Part shown: positions 1 through 5,296 of the stretch, piece after piece | Numbering within the stretch: the stretch's first letter is position 1 | Layout of the letters: every line of letters starts with the position of its first letter | Assembly: GCA_030638205.1 (NCBI GenBank) | Contig: DAOWFB010000151.1 | Span: 1 to 11,247 of the forward strand | Origin: Thalassospiraceae bacterium | GTDB taxonomy: Bacteria; Pseudomonadota; Alphaproteobacteria; Rhodospirillales; Magnetovibrionaceae | Direction: 5' to 3' | Length of the DNA: 11,247 nt | Position numbers and translations under genes: made by a program | Notes under the pieces: generated by a model | What the model saw: only the letters and a program-made list of their open reading frames with translations | Databases searched by the model: none | Told to the model about the DNA's origin: nothing

Positions 1-352
1 ACTTTTTCTCTGTGGCAGCTTCTTCCTGCTCATTCTTTGCACCGTTTTCTTCTCGGTCATATTTAAGATGCTCTAACTTTGATTTTGCACGACCACGTTC
101 TACCAAATTGTTAGTCAGGTTTAGCTGTTCTTTATCAAAGGTAATCTCTTCAATATTTAAACCAAGAGATTGAAGCTCTGCGATATTAAGCATTTCATCA
201 CAGAACCCATAAACAATTTTGTTATGGCGATACCCGTGCTTCTCGAGCTTGTGTTTTTTCTTGATCTTGTCAACTTCTAGGCGATAGTCGCTTTGAGGTT
301 TGGGCGTTAGTTTGAAGCTATGCATTGGGTTTTGCCTGTTTGAGCTGTGCAT
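1..352 (-). CDS. Hypothetical protein, 3' end cut off by the window edge
   Basis: An open reading frame runs on the minus strand from an ATG at 352 (second in-frame ATG at 325) to the left edge without a stop, giving at least 117 residues. An in-frame TGA lies directly upstream of the 352 ATG. No good ribosome site precedes 352; an AGG sits 9 nt before the 325 ATG, which may be the true start. The product begins MHSSNRQNPMHSFKLTPKPQ and is very hydrophilic, rich in Lys, Glu and Asn, with no membrane segment or signal peptide. The visible C-terminal part is charged (REENGAKNEQEEAATEKK) and probably helical. A possible promoter lies at 456-484 (TTGCTA, 17 nt, TATCTT). I do not recognise the family. 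Its place beside tRNA-Phe-like remnants suggests accessory DNA, which is inference. Confidence 0.5.
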   Translation of the reverse strand, partial: MHSSNRQNPMHSFKLTPKPQSDYRLEVDKIKKKHKLEKHGYRHNKIVYGFCDEMLNIAELQSLGLNIEEITFDKEQLNLTNNLVERGRAKSKLEHLKYDREENGAKNEQEEAATEKK

Positions 353-407
353 TCATTTGGGAAAGCAATAAAGAAAAGGCTCCAGCATCTCTGCTAGAGT
401 ATTTTGA

Positions 408-447
408 AATAATGGTGCACCCATGGAATAATTAAGGGCGGATTTTT
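408..447. repeat. Possible third remnant of the tRNA-Phe 3' end
   Basis: AATAATGGTGC at 408-418 matches the 3' end and flank of tRNA-Phe (3468-3478), and GGCGGATTT at 437-445 matches its T-arm region (3485-3493). The distance from TGG to GGCGG is 24 nt here, 22 nt in the degenerate copy near 2132-2158 and 11 nt in the intact tRNA. The matches are short, so this is only a hint. Confidence 0.25.
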
Positions 448-494
448 AGGTATAAAAGATAGTCGAGATTATTGACCGTAGCAATGTGAAAGGA

Positions 495-632
495 TCAAGT
501 AAAAAACAATGAAGACCCGGCGCTTACAATACCGCAAACATGGCGCTCAATATAACCAACCAGATGAGCTAGAGCCTCTCTTAATTTAGGCCGTTGAGTG
601 TTCCAATTTATATAACGACGGACACAATCCAT
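495..632 (-). other. Short ORF of 45 codons, possible gene remnant
   Basis: An ATG at 632 opens a 45-residue frame on the minus strand ending at a TGA (495-497). The product starts MDCVRRYINWNTQRPKLREA and looks more protein-like than most short frames here. The YINW-N-TQRP part vaguely recalls the C-terminal tail of some transposases. There is no ribosome site at a normal distance, and an in-frame TAG lies six codons upstream. It may be the tail of a decayed gene or chance; I cannot assign it. Confidence 0.15.
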
Positions 633-633
633 T

Positions 634-671
634 ATTATTAAACTCTAGATGGTAATATAGAGTTTAATAAT
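634..671. promoter_or_regulatory. Perfect 14-bp inverted repeat upstream of the diguanylate cyclase gene
   Basis: ATTATTAAACTCTA (634-647) and TAGAGTTTAATAAT (658-671) are exact reverse complements, separated by a 10-nt loop (648-657). The repeat lies 80 bp before the TTG start at 751. There is no T-tract after it on either strand, so it does not look like an intrinsic terminator. An operator for a dimeric regulator, or the end of a lost element, would fit better. Confidence 0.5.
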
Positions 672-739
672 TGAAAAAAGAACTATTAGTATCTACTGTT
701 GAAACATAAACTGAACAAATATTTTAAAGTGAATGCTTT

Positions 740-744
740 AGGAG
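740..744 (+). promoter_or_regulatory. Ribosome binding site that fixes the TTG start at 751
   Basis: AGGAG lies 6 nt before TTG 751. The frame is closed upstream by a TAG at 739-741, and the next in-frame ATG is 14 codons into the hydrophobic N-terminus. An ATG at 747-749 is in another frame and stops after four codons, so TTG is the supported start. Confidence 0.75.
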
Positions 745-750
745 AAATGC

Positions 751-1911
751 TTGGCCCTTGATATTCGGACTTTATTTGTAGTTCTCACAGTGATGATGAT
801 GGTATCGGCACTAGCCTTGTGGTTTACATGGTGGCTAAACCGTACGGTCAATGGTGTGCTGTTTCTTGCCTATGGACAGTCTATACTTTCCATAGGCATC
901 ATGTTGATCATGCTGCGCCAGAAGATTGATCCAATCCTGAGCATTGCCATTGCCGATGGGTTGCTGGCTTTGGGATATATGCTCCTTTACAAAGGAGCGC
1001 GCGAATTCCAATTGCGTTCATCTGTTCCAAAAATCGTCATAGGTGGAATTACAATTTTTGCACTGCTATTTTGTATATATTTCCAGTTCATCATGGAAAG
1101 TAATTCGGCCCGCATGATTTTCATGTTCTCACTATTAACTATACTAAGTATTGCAATCGCCAAAGAATATCTACAATCCGATACATCACGAACACCCGCC
1201 ACTATTGTAGTGGGCCTGTTATGGCTCTTTCATTCCTTGGTTAATTTTACTCAAGTGTTGGGCCTCATATGGTCACCCATCAACGTGCTTATGGACCCGG
1301 CAAATTACACTGAGATCATGATGATAGAGTCCATTGTTTTGTCAGTTTCTTTTGCCCTTGGTGTGACCATCATGACGACGAACCGACTGCAGGAGGAATT
1401 ACGTTATAAAGCGATGATCGACCCACTGACAGAAATCTTCAATCGCCGTGCTTTTTTCTCAGCCGCAGAACCCGCAGTGTCTAGGGCAGAGCGCTTTGGT
1501 ACACCAATATCAGTTCTGGTTATGGATTTGGATAATTTCAAGAACGTAAATGACACCTTTGGTCACGCGACTGGGGATAAGGTCTTGTGTCATTTCGTCG
1601 ATTTGGCCCAAGCAAGTTTACGTGGCGCGGATATACTAGGTCGCTTTGGCGGTGAAGAGTTTATTGCCCTGTTGCCAGATACAGATGCAGAACAAGCGGT
1701 TCAAATTGCGGATCGCCTACGCAAATCTATGTCTAAAAGCGTTGTTAAACATAACGATGAAAGCATACATACAACGGTTAGTATCGGAGTTACCGTATGT
1801 GTAAAACACCCAACAAGCTTGGAAGATATGGTAAAAAGTGCGGATGAAGCGTTGTACGAAGCGAAAAACCTAGGGCGAAACAGGGTAGCTTTTATTGAAA
1901 TTGCCCGGTAA
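751..1911 (+). CDS. Membrane-bound diguanylate cyclase (GGDEF protein)
   Basis: The 386-residue protein should make cyclic di-GMP from two GTP. The N-terminal half is hydrophobic, with about seven membrane segments (roughly 8-28, 34-54, 62-81, 95-113, 120-137, 150-172 and 188-208), probably a sensor of unknown ligand. A short linker follows, then a GGDEF domain from about residue 222, opening with DPLTEIFNRRAF (224-235). The metal-binding Asp is D259 and the signature is GGEEF (300-304), so the site looks active. R291-G-A-D294 sits five residues before it, the usual RxxD product-inhibition site. No EAL, PAS or receiver domain is present. It is the only plus-strand protein gene here and is flanked by tRNA-Phe-like remnants, so it may be accessory cargo (inference). 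The start is TTG, set by AGGAG. Confidence 0.93.
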   Translation: MALDIRTLFVVLTVMMMVSALALWFTWWLNRTVNGVLFLAYGQSILSIGIMLIMLRQKIDPILSIAIADGLLALGYMLLYKGAREFQLRSSVPKIVIGGITIFALLFCIYFQFIMESNSARMIFMFSLLTILSIAIAKEYLQSDTSRTPATIVVGLLWLFHSLVNFTQVLGLIWSPINVLMDPANYTEIMMIESIVLSVSFALGVTIMTTNRLQEELRYKAMIDPLTEIFNRRAFFSAAEPAVSRAERFGTPISVLVMDLDNFKNVNDTFGHATGDKVLCHFVDLAQASLRGADILGRFGGEEFIALLPDTDAEQAVQIADRLRKSMSKSVVKHNDESIHTTVSIGVTVCVKHPTSLEDMVKSADEALYEAKNLGRNRVAFIEIAR

Positions 1912-2101
1912 GAGTGGCCCCAGCAAATTTAGGAAATGGTGATTGTGAAAGGTCGCTTGAATAATGGGGGCTATTCACTCCTCACAACTCTTCACATAGA
2001 ACCTAAATCCGAACCGATCAGAACATTACCCCGCACGGCGGATTAGCAATCCTTAGGACCACACCAAACACCCCCCCCAGCCAGCGCGAAGCCAGCGAAG
2101 G

Positions 2102-2139
2102 TTTTTTAATAATGGTGCCATTTTTTAATAATGGTGCCA
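2102..2139. repeat. Perfect 19-bp tandem duplication of the tRNA-Phe end sequence
   Basis: The unit TTTTTTAATAATGGTGCCA occurs twice without a gap (2102-2120 and 2121-2139). Seventeen of its bases match the 3' end plus flank of the intact tRNA-Phe at 3464-3480. The duplication may be slippage, or the trace of two successive recombination events at the same end. Confidence 0.8.
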
Positions 2140-2218
2140 TAAAATATTGAGCAGGCGGATTTTGCTCGAGGCTTCGCCCCTCCCTGCGCCAAACTGCGTG
2201 AACCACCCGTTCAACCTT

Positions 2219-2244
2219 GACACGCGGATTTTCAATCCGCTGCT
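2219..2244. repeat. Direct repeat, left copy (tRNA-Phe anticodon arm; att-like)
   Basis: These 26 bases are identical to 3502-3527 in the intact tRNA-Phe and in the same orientation; identity stops at the next base on both sides. The repeat covers the anticodon stem-loop and variable loop, a crossover region used by many tyrosine integrases (family knowledge). Together the two copies bracket about 1.28 kb. Confidence 0.7.
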
Positions 2245-2309
2245 ATGGCCTTGTTTTCTGCGGTTTTTTGGGCCTTTACTGACATTTTACTGACTATTTT
2301 TGAGCTGTT

Positions 2310-2591
2310 TTATTGCTTTGGCAACGAAATTTTATTCCCGTCATCATCCAACAGGGCTTGACCTTCCAGCATATCGGCAATGAAACCAATAGACAGTTCA
2401 ATAGCCTGATCTTCGTCAACGCCATAAATTTTGAATGCCTGATCCCGCAGGTATGGGCACAAAAGCATGCAATAGCTTGCGCTCTCATCCTCAACGACAG
2501 GTTTGGAAACGCTAAAGTAGAAAGGGTGTATGTGGCCATCCTTATCTCGCACGTTTGCCGAAAATTTTATAATTCCGTCTAATTGTTCCAT
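2310..2591 (-). CDS. Small acidic hypothetical protein, partner of the upstream gene
   Basis: This 93-residue protein is predicted to be soluble and acidic, with no signal peptide or membrane segment. It begins MEQLDGIIKFSANVRDKDGH. Its C-terminal half reads YGVDEDQAIELSIGFIADML (about 56-75), a helix pattern of the kind 'G-D--QAL-LA---I---L' that I recall from small DUF6968-type proteins; that resemblance is from memory and unproven. Its ATG at 2591 lies inside the last codons of the upstream gene (13-nt overlap), so translation is probably coupled and the two proteins made together. A gene order of secreted-type protein followed by a small cytosolic partner recalls effector-immunity pairs, but nothing here proves that role. 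No clear terminator follows. Confidence 0.65.
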   Translation of the reverse strand: MEQLDGIIKFSANVRDKDGHIHPFYFSVSKPVVEDESASYCMLLCPYLRDQAFKIYGVDEDQAIELSIGFIADMLEGQALLDDDGNKISLPKQ

Positions 2592-3181
2592 GTATCAAGG
2601 GGCGGCAATTTGTCTTTGCTAACACCTCGACGACAGGCCGCGTAACGATCGGCTGCCGACTTATAGCACCTTGCCCCTGCCTCCTTTCCCCTGCTTTTAT
2701 TTACCTGTCTGCACGTTGGGATATCAACATCATAATATAATTTATCACAATCCTCACCCTTGTCTTGTGTATCACTTTTTAATGGTAAGGTCAGGCCCAG
2801 CATTCCGGCAATAGCACCAATGATTGACGGGATGGACGGCAACGCAGGAATGATCGCGGGAATAGCGGCGGGTGCGGCTGCAAGAATGGTATCACTTTTA
2901 GGTTTTTTACCTAATTTGCCTCTTTCGCCAAGATATTTATTCAGGGATTTTTCCGTTGGCCCACCGGGTTTCATTAACCCATCGATTTTCAGTTTCTTTT
3001 TTTTCTGAAATGTTTCTATCCCCTCAAACATCGGAGTATCGGGCCAAGGGGTAACGCCTGACTTTGGTTCTTTGTAAAAACCAAGCTCACTCAAAACTGT
3101 TTTGGTTTTTAAAACATCTTCGGGAACCAATGAATAACCGTAGCCGATTGGTTTTTTAAGCTTAAGCGGATTGAATAACAC
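2579..3181 (-). CDS. Peptidoglycan-binding-like protein with a Cys-rich C-terminal domain
   Basis: The GTG at 3181 has AGAGG 8 nt upstream, so I prefer it to the GTG at 3190, where the same AGAGG touches the start; this gives 200 residues. Numbering below is for the 203-residue form. Residues 22-87 resemble a peptidoglycan_binding_1-type repeat: a helix with VLSELGFYKEP, then GVTPWPDTPMFEGIETFQ and LKIDGLMKPGG, as in many alphaproteobacterial proteins. Residues 102-137 are rich in Ala, Pro, Ile and Gly and hydrophobic, either a linker or a membrane-inserting stretch. The tail (145-203) carries four cysteines (148, 160, 175, 186), the stretch RYAACRRG and the ending PPLDTWNN. I believe I have seen this tail on other alphaproteobacterial proteins, but its function is unknown to me. 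There is no classical signal peptide. It has its own promoter and overlaps its partner gene by 13 nt. Confidence 0.7.
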   Translation of the reverse strand: MLFNPLKLKKPIGYGYSLVPEDVLKTKTVLSELGFYKEPKSGVTPWPDTPMFEGIETFQKKKKLKIDGLMKPGGPTEKSLNKYLGERGKLGKKPKSDTILAAAPAAIPAIIPALPSIPSIIGAIAGMLGLTLPLKSDTQDKGEDCDKLYYDVDIPTCRQVNKSRGKEAGARCYKSAADRYAACRRGVSKDKLPPLDTWNN

Positions 3182-3344
3182 AGATAACACCTCTCACCAG
3201 AATCCTGGCGCAGGTAGCGCCTACGCTGGATCGGTTTAAAAAAACAAATTTTATGAAAGGCGTTATCCAAACCCCGACGAATGCTGTAGAGGGGCTTGTG
3301 TGAACAAGTTATCCCTAAGCAGGGCTAGTGGTGTGGGCACCGAA
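3182..3344 (-). promoter_or_regulatory. Long 5' leader of the two-gene cassette
   Basis: If transcription starts near 3344, about 160 nt precede the GTG at 3181. The leader contains small hairpins: CTTGT/ACAAG (in 3301-3314) and GCGCC/GGCGC stems flanking a 5-nt loop (3207-3221), just upstream of the ribosome site. It has no obvious leader ORF. A structured leader controlling translation is possible but not shown. Confidence 0.25.
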
Positions 3345-3351
3345 TGCAGTG

Positions 3352-3380
3352 AACATACTATTACATTTTATTAAAGTCAA
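3352..3380 (-). promoter_or_regulatory. Promoter candidate for the two-gene cassette
   Basis: TTGACT (3380-3375) and TATGTT (3357-3352) are separated by exactly 17 bp on the minus strand. The spacer is AT-rich. GGAA-TATT-TTCC (3381-3392), an imperfect palindrome, abuts the -35 box and could be an operator. The nearest downstream gene on this strand is the peptidoglycan-binding-like protein. Confidence 0.6.
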
Positions 3381-3428
3381 GGAATATTTTCCTGTTTGCG
3401 GAATTTAAGCATAAACCCTACCCCGAAC

Positions 3429-3468
3429 AAAAACCCCCAGCCGACCATAAGGCCAACCGAGGGTTTTT
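3429..3468 (-). terminator. Intrinsic terminator of tRNA-Phe
   Basis: Just after the CCA end, the minus strand forms a long hairpin. AAAAACCCTCGGTTGGCC pairs with GGTCGGCTGGGGGTTTTT around a TTAT loop, with several G-T wobbles. It ends in a run of T, so it is a classical Rho-independent terminator about 6 nt after the tRNA. Confidence 0.85.
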
Positions 3469-3473
3469 AATAA

Positions 3474-3549
3474 TGGTGCCCGGAGGCGGATTTGAACCAC
3501 CGACACGCGGATTTTCAATCCGCTGCTCTACCAACTGAGCTATCCGGGC
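3474..3549 (-). tRNA. tRNA-Phe (GAA anticodon)
   Basis: A complete 76-nt cloverleaf with encoded CCA. The acceptor stem GCCCGGA pairs with TCCGGGC. The D arm is GCTC/GAGC. The anticodon stem GCGGA/TCCGC holds loop TTGAAAA with anticodon GAA at 3516-3514. The T arm is GGTGG-TTCAAAT-CCGCC. It has its own promoter (3575-3603) and terminator (3429-3468). Its anticodon arm is repeated at 2219-2244, so it serves as an integration target. Confidence 0.97.
3502..3527. repeat. Direct repeat, right copy, inside tRNA-Phe
   Basis: Identical over 26 bases to 2219-2244, in the same orientation. It is the functional copy, covering the anticodon stem-loop and variable loop of the intact tRNA. Confidence 0.7.
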
Positions 3550-3574
3550 GCATGGGAATAACTAACCGGGGCTG

Positions 3575-3603
3575 CTTATAAAAGATATAACAAGGGCTGT
3601 CCA
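3575..3603 (-). promoter_or_regulatory. Promoter of tRNA-Phe
   Basis: TGGACA (3603-3598) and TATAAG (3580-3575) are separated by 17 bp, each five of six to the sigma-70 consensus. The start point would be about 20 nt before the tRNA. A GC-rich stretch follows the -10 box, as is common for stable RNA promoters. The tRNA can thus be expressed apart from the yacG operon. Confidence 0.7.
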
Positions 3604-3634
3604 GCGCGCCATTTTGGGCGATGCCCCACCCCCT

Positions 3635-3859
3635 TCAATCATCGTCATTATGGTCAAAATCCGGGGTCTCATCCGTGGGTACACCATATTTGCCATCCAG
3701 CCAGTTGCCAAGGTCGGCATTGGCGCAACGACGCGAGCAAAACGGGGAATATTCATCCGCCGCGGACTTGGCGCAAATGGGGCAGAGCTTGGCCAAAACC
3801 TTCTTTTTATTAGGATTAAGCTTAACCACATTACCTGAATTGGCTGTTTTTTCGCTCAC
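3635..3859 (-). CDS. yacG: DNA gyrase inhibitor YacG (zinc-binding)
   Basis: The 74-residue protein has the YacG zinc site with C26-P-I-C29 and C41-S-R-R-C45, followed by the hallmark CANADLGNWLDGKYGVP. The loop between the Cys pairs is 11 residues, shorter than the 15 of E. coli. YacG binds the C-terminal part of GyrB and blocks DNA binding by gyrase (family knowledge). The tail is acidic (DFDHNDDD). The start is GTG at 3859, supported by AGGA 7 nt upstream that overlaps the stop of the ribonuclease gene; only 9 nt separate the two. It is the last protein gene of the infA-maf-RNase-yacG run. Confidence 0.93.
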   Translation of the reverse strand: MSEKTANSGNVVKLNPNKKKVLAKLCPICAKSAADEYSPFCSRRCANADLGNWLDGKYGVPTDETPDFDHNDDD

Positions 3860-3868
3860 TTAAAATTC

Positions 3869-5296
3869 CTATCTTTCAGCCGCATCCACCCTAAATGAGC
3901 CCTTTTTTAACCCACCATCGGGCAAAAGCTCAAGCGGCTGGCCCAGCCTAGTTTCCATTTCTGAAAGCGCGCCCGGGGCATTTTGTTCCAGCGCCCTAAT
4001 AACGTCGGGGCGGGCAATCAGTGCGGGCATAAGTGCCGGATTTGAGCGAACCTCGGCCAATACCGCGTCCAGCGCACCTAGGCCAATGGTTAGTGCCGAT
4101 GGCCCCCGCCCCGATGCACATTCACCGCAGGGCTCAGACAGTATGTTTGATAGCGGTGGACGCTTTCTTGGTCGGGTTATTTCCAAAAGCCCGGTGGCGG
4201 TTATACCGTGAATACGCGGGCGAACAGGGTCGTCACTTAATGCGCGGCGCGCGGCCTCCATCACTTTTTTTTCTGTCACTTTTGAACGCATGGCCATTAA
4301 ATCAATAACTATTACACCGGCAATATTACGAAGGCGTATGTGGCGGGCGGCGCTGGCCACTGCTTCAAGATTAGTGGCCAAAGCAAGCTCGCGCCCAAGT
4401 CCACCTGACCCACCGGCCGCGGCGGAATTAACGTCGATGGTGGTCAGGGCGGCGGTTTCCTCAATAATAATTGATCCGCCGGATTTAAGGTTAACTACGG
4501 GTTCGAGCAATCCATCAACCTGATCTGAAATATTAAATTTTTTAAAAATATCGCCACCTGAAAAAATCTCGCAATTATCAATAGACGCATCGTCGCTTAT
4601 TATGCGCGTTACTGATTTGCGCCCCGTGTCTTTTAAATATTTTTCCAACGCATTTTCATTTATCCCAATATGGGCTGGGGCTTTGGCATTAGATGCCATT
4701 TCTAAAAGCTGGTTCCATTTATTTTTTAGGGTTTCTAATTCAGCTTTTAAATCTTTTTCATCTGCGTTCTCGGCTGCCGAGCGCACAATTATTGTATTTT
4801 CATTTTTAAGCATATTTTCGGCCAGGCCTAACAGGCGTGTTCGTTCAGCCTTGTTTTTTATGCGTGACGAAACTCTGGCTGAACCATCACCTAGGGCCGA
4901 AAAAACTAGCGTATCACCGGTTACATTTACCCGCTTGGTTATCTTGGCACCCTTGGTCTCGCGGGCATCAGTTAACACCTGCACCAAAATGGCCTCGCCT
5001 TCGTGAACATAATCTGAGATTTTATCAATCTCGTTATTTGGGCCAAAATGCGGTTGGGCACGGGCATCAGACAGCCCAAGAAACGCGTCTTTTTCTTGGC
5101 CTATGTCAACAAATGCGGCTTCCATTGCTGGAACAACCCGTCTAACCCGGCCAAGAAAAACTTCTCCCACCAATTGACCGCCATTATCAGAGCCGCCACG
5201 ATAAACGGCAAAATCTAACAACGTCGATTTATCATCAATGCGGGCAATTCGTGTTTCACCGGGACGGTTACGAATTAAAATAGTTTGCTCGCTCAT
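3869..5296 (-). CDS. rng: Ribonuclease E/G family protein (RNase G-like)
   Basis: This 475-residue protein has the length of RNase G, without the long C-terminal scaffold of RNase E. It cuts single-stranded RNA in rRNA and tRNA maturation and mRNA decay. Visible parts are an N-terminal S1-type RNA-binding region (about 41-120; VGEVFLGRVRRVVPAMEAAF), a 5'-sensor region, and the DNase I-like catalytic part with metal-binding D288 (TTIDVNS) and D332 (VIVIDLMAM). These are 44 residues apart, close to the E. coli spacing. The zinc-link pair is C390-G-E-C393, written CPxC in many homologues. It begins inside the stop of maf (ATGA, 4-nt overlap). The symbol is by family; in some genomes this gene is annotated rne. 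The downstream part is short and ends SFRVDAAER. Confidence 0.93.
   Translation of the reverse strand: MSEQTILIRNRPGETRIARIDDKSTLLDFAVYRGGSDNGGQLVGEVFLGRVRRVVPAMEAAFVDIGQEKDAFLGLSDARAQPHFGPNNEIDKISDYVHEGEAILVQVLTDARETKGAKITKRVNVTGDTLVFSALGDGSARVSSRIKNKAERTRLLGLAENMLKNENTIIVRSAAENADEKDLKAELETLKNKWNQLLEMASNAKAPAHIGINENALEKYLKDTGRKSVTRIISDDASIDNCEIFSGGDIFKKFNISDQVDGLLEPVVNLKSGGSIIIEETAALTTIDVNSAAAGGSGGLGRELALATNLEAVASAARHIRLRNIAGVIVIDLMAMRSKVTEKKVMEAARRALSDDPVRPRIHGITATGLLEITRPRKRPPLSNILSEPCGECASGRGPSALTIGLGALDAVLAEVRSNPALMPALIARPDVIRALEQNAPGALSEMETRLGQPLELLPDGGLKKGSFRVDAAER

Larger units (their letters stand above)
353..750. other. 398-bp intergenic stretch, AT-rich, no convincing gene
   Basis: This stretch separates the truncated minus-strand gene from the plus-strand diguanylate cyclase, so it should hold promoters in both directions. 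It contains a tRNA-Phe-like scrap (408-447), a weak minus-strand promoter candidate (456-484), a 45-codon minus-strand ORF (495-632), a perfect 14-bp inverted repeat (634-671) and a ribosome site (740-744). A plus-strand TTGAAA at 699-704 could be a -35 element for the cyclase gene, but no good -10 follows at the right distance. Confidence 0.6.
2060..2244 (-). pseudogene. Degenerate copy of the 3' half of tRNA-Phe and its terminator region
   Basis: Read on the minus strand, this stretch carries the tRNA-Phe pieces in the right order with extra bases between them. They are the anticodon arm (2244-2219, 26 nt exact), GGTGGTTCA of the T arm (2207-2199), AATCCGCCT (2161-2153) and GGCACCATTATTAAAAA (from 2138 downward). 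The extra bases are 11 nt (2208-2218), 35 nt (2164-2198) and 14 nt (2139-2152, in place of 3 nt). A C/G-rich stretch like the tRNA-Phe terminator follows (2066-2101). The 5' half of the tRNA is absent. This is what remains at the far end when an element integrates into a tRNA gene and the displaced half decays. It cannot encode a working tRNA. Confidence 0.6.
1912..2309. other. Intergenic stretch holding a degraded tRNA-Phe copy
   Basis: No gene is supported here. From 1912 to about 2060 I see nothing except a weak GAATA/TATTC stem near 1969-1986 and no clear terminator for the cyclase gene. From 2060 to 2244 lies a degenerate copy of the tRNA-Phe 3' half and downstream flank. From 2245 to 2309 the sequence is T-rich on the plus strand, with TTTACTGAC repeated at 2275-2283 and 2287-2295. 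Confidence 0.6.
2219..3527. mobile_element. Putative decayed integrative islet at tRNA-Phe
   Basis: The 26-bp direct repeats bound a small segment holding two co-directional genes with their own promoter. No integrase or recombinase is encoded inside, so it would be a satellite, a remnant or a cassette moved by an integrase elsewhere. It lies on the 3' side of the tRNA, as expected for tRNA-integrating elements. Excision would join the intact 5' half to a broken 3' half, so the element looks locked in place. The boundaries are inferred from the repeats only. Confidence 0.4.

Noticed and set aside
509..589. Plus-strand 26-codon ORF
   Set aside because: The nearest purine-rich site is about 14 nt away, the frame is very short, and an equally good frame runs on the other strand.
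747..761. ATG-initiated four-codon frame overlapping the cyclase start
   Set aside because: Too short to be a gene, and it shares its ribosome site with the TTG start. A leader-peptide role would be speculation.
2018..2206. 62-codon minus-strand ORF
   Set aside because: It runs through the degenerate tRNA-Phe copy and the 19-bp tandem repeat, so its translation is explained by non-coding sequence. It has no ribosome site or recognisable domain.
3182..3190. GTG start at 3190 for the peptidoglycan-binding-like gene
   Set aside because: AGAGG touches this codon but is 8 nt before the GTG at 3181. The choice changes only three residues.
3616..3626. GGGC/GCCC hairpin after yacG as a terminator
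   Set aside because: The stem has only four base pairs and is followed by A residues, not T, on the minus strand.
4602..5006. Plus-strand ORFs inside the ribonuclease, hisD, hisG and murA genes
   Set aside because: They are antisense shadows of well-recognised genes, with no family resemblance or ribosome sites.
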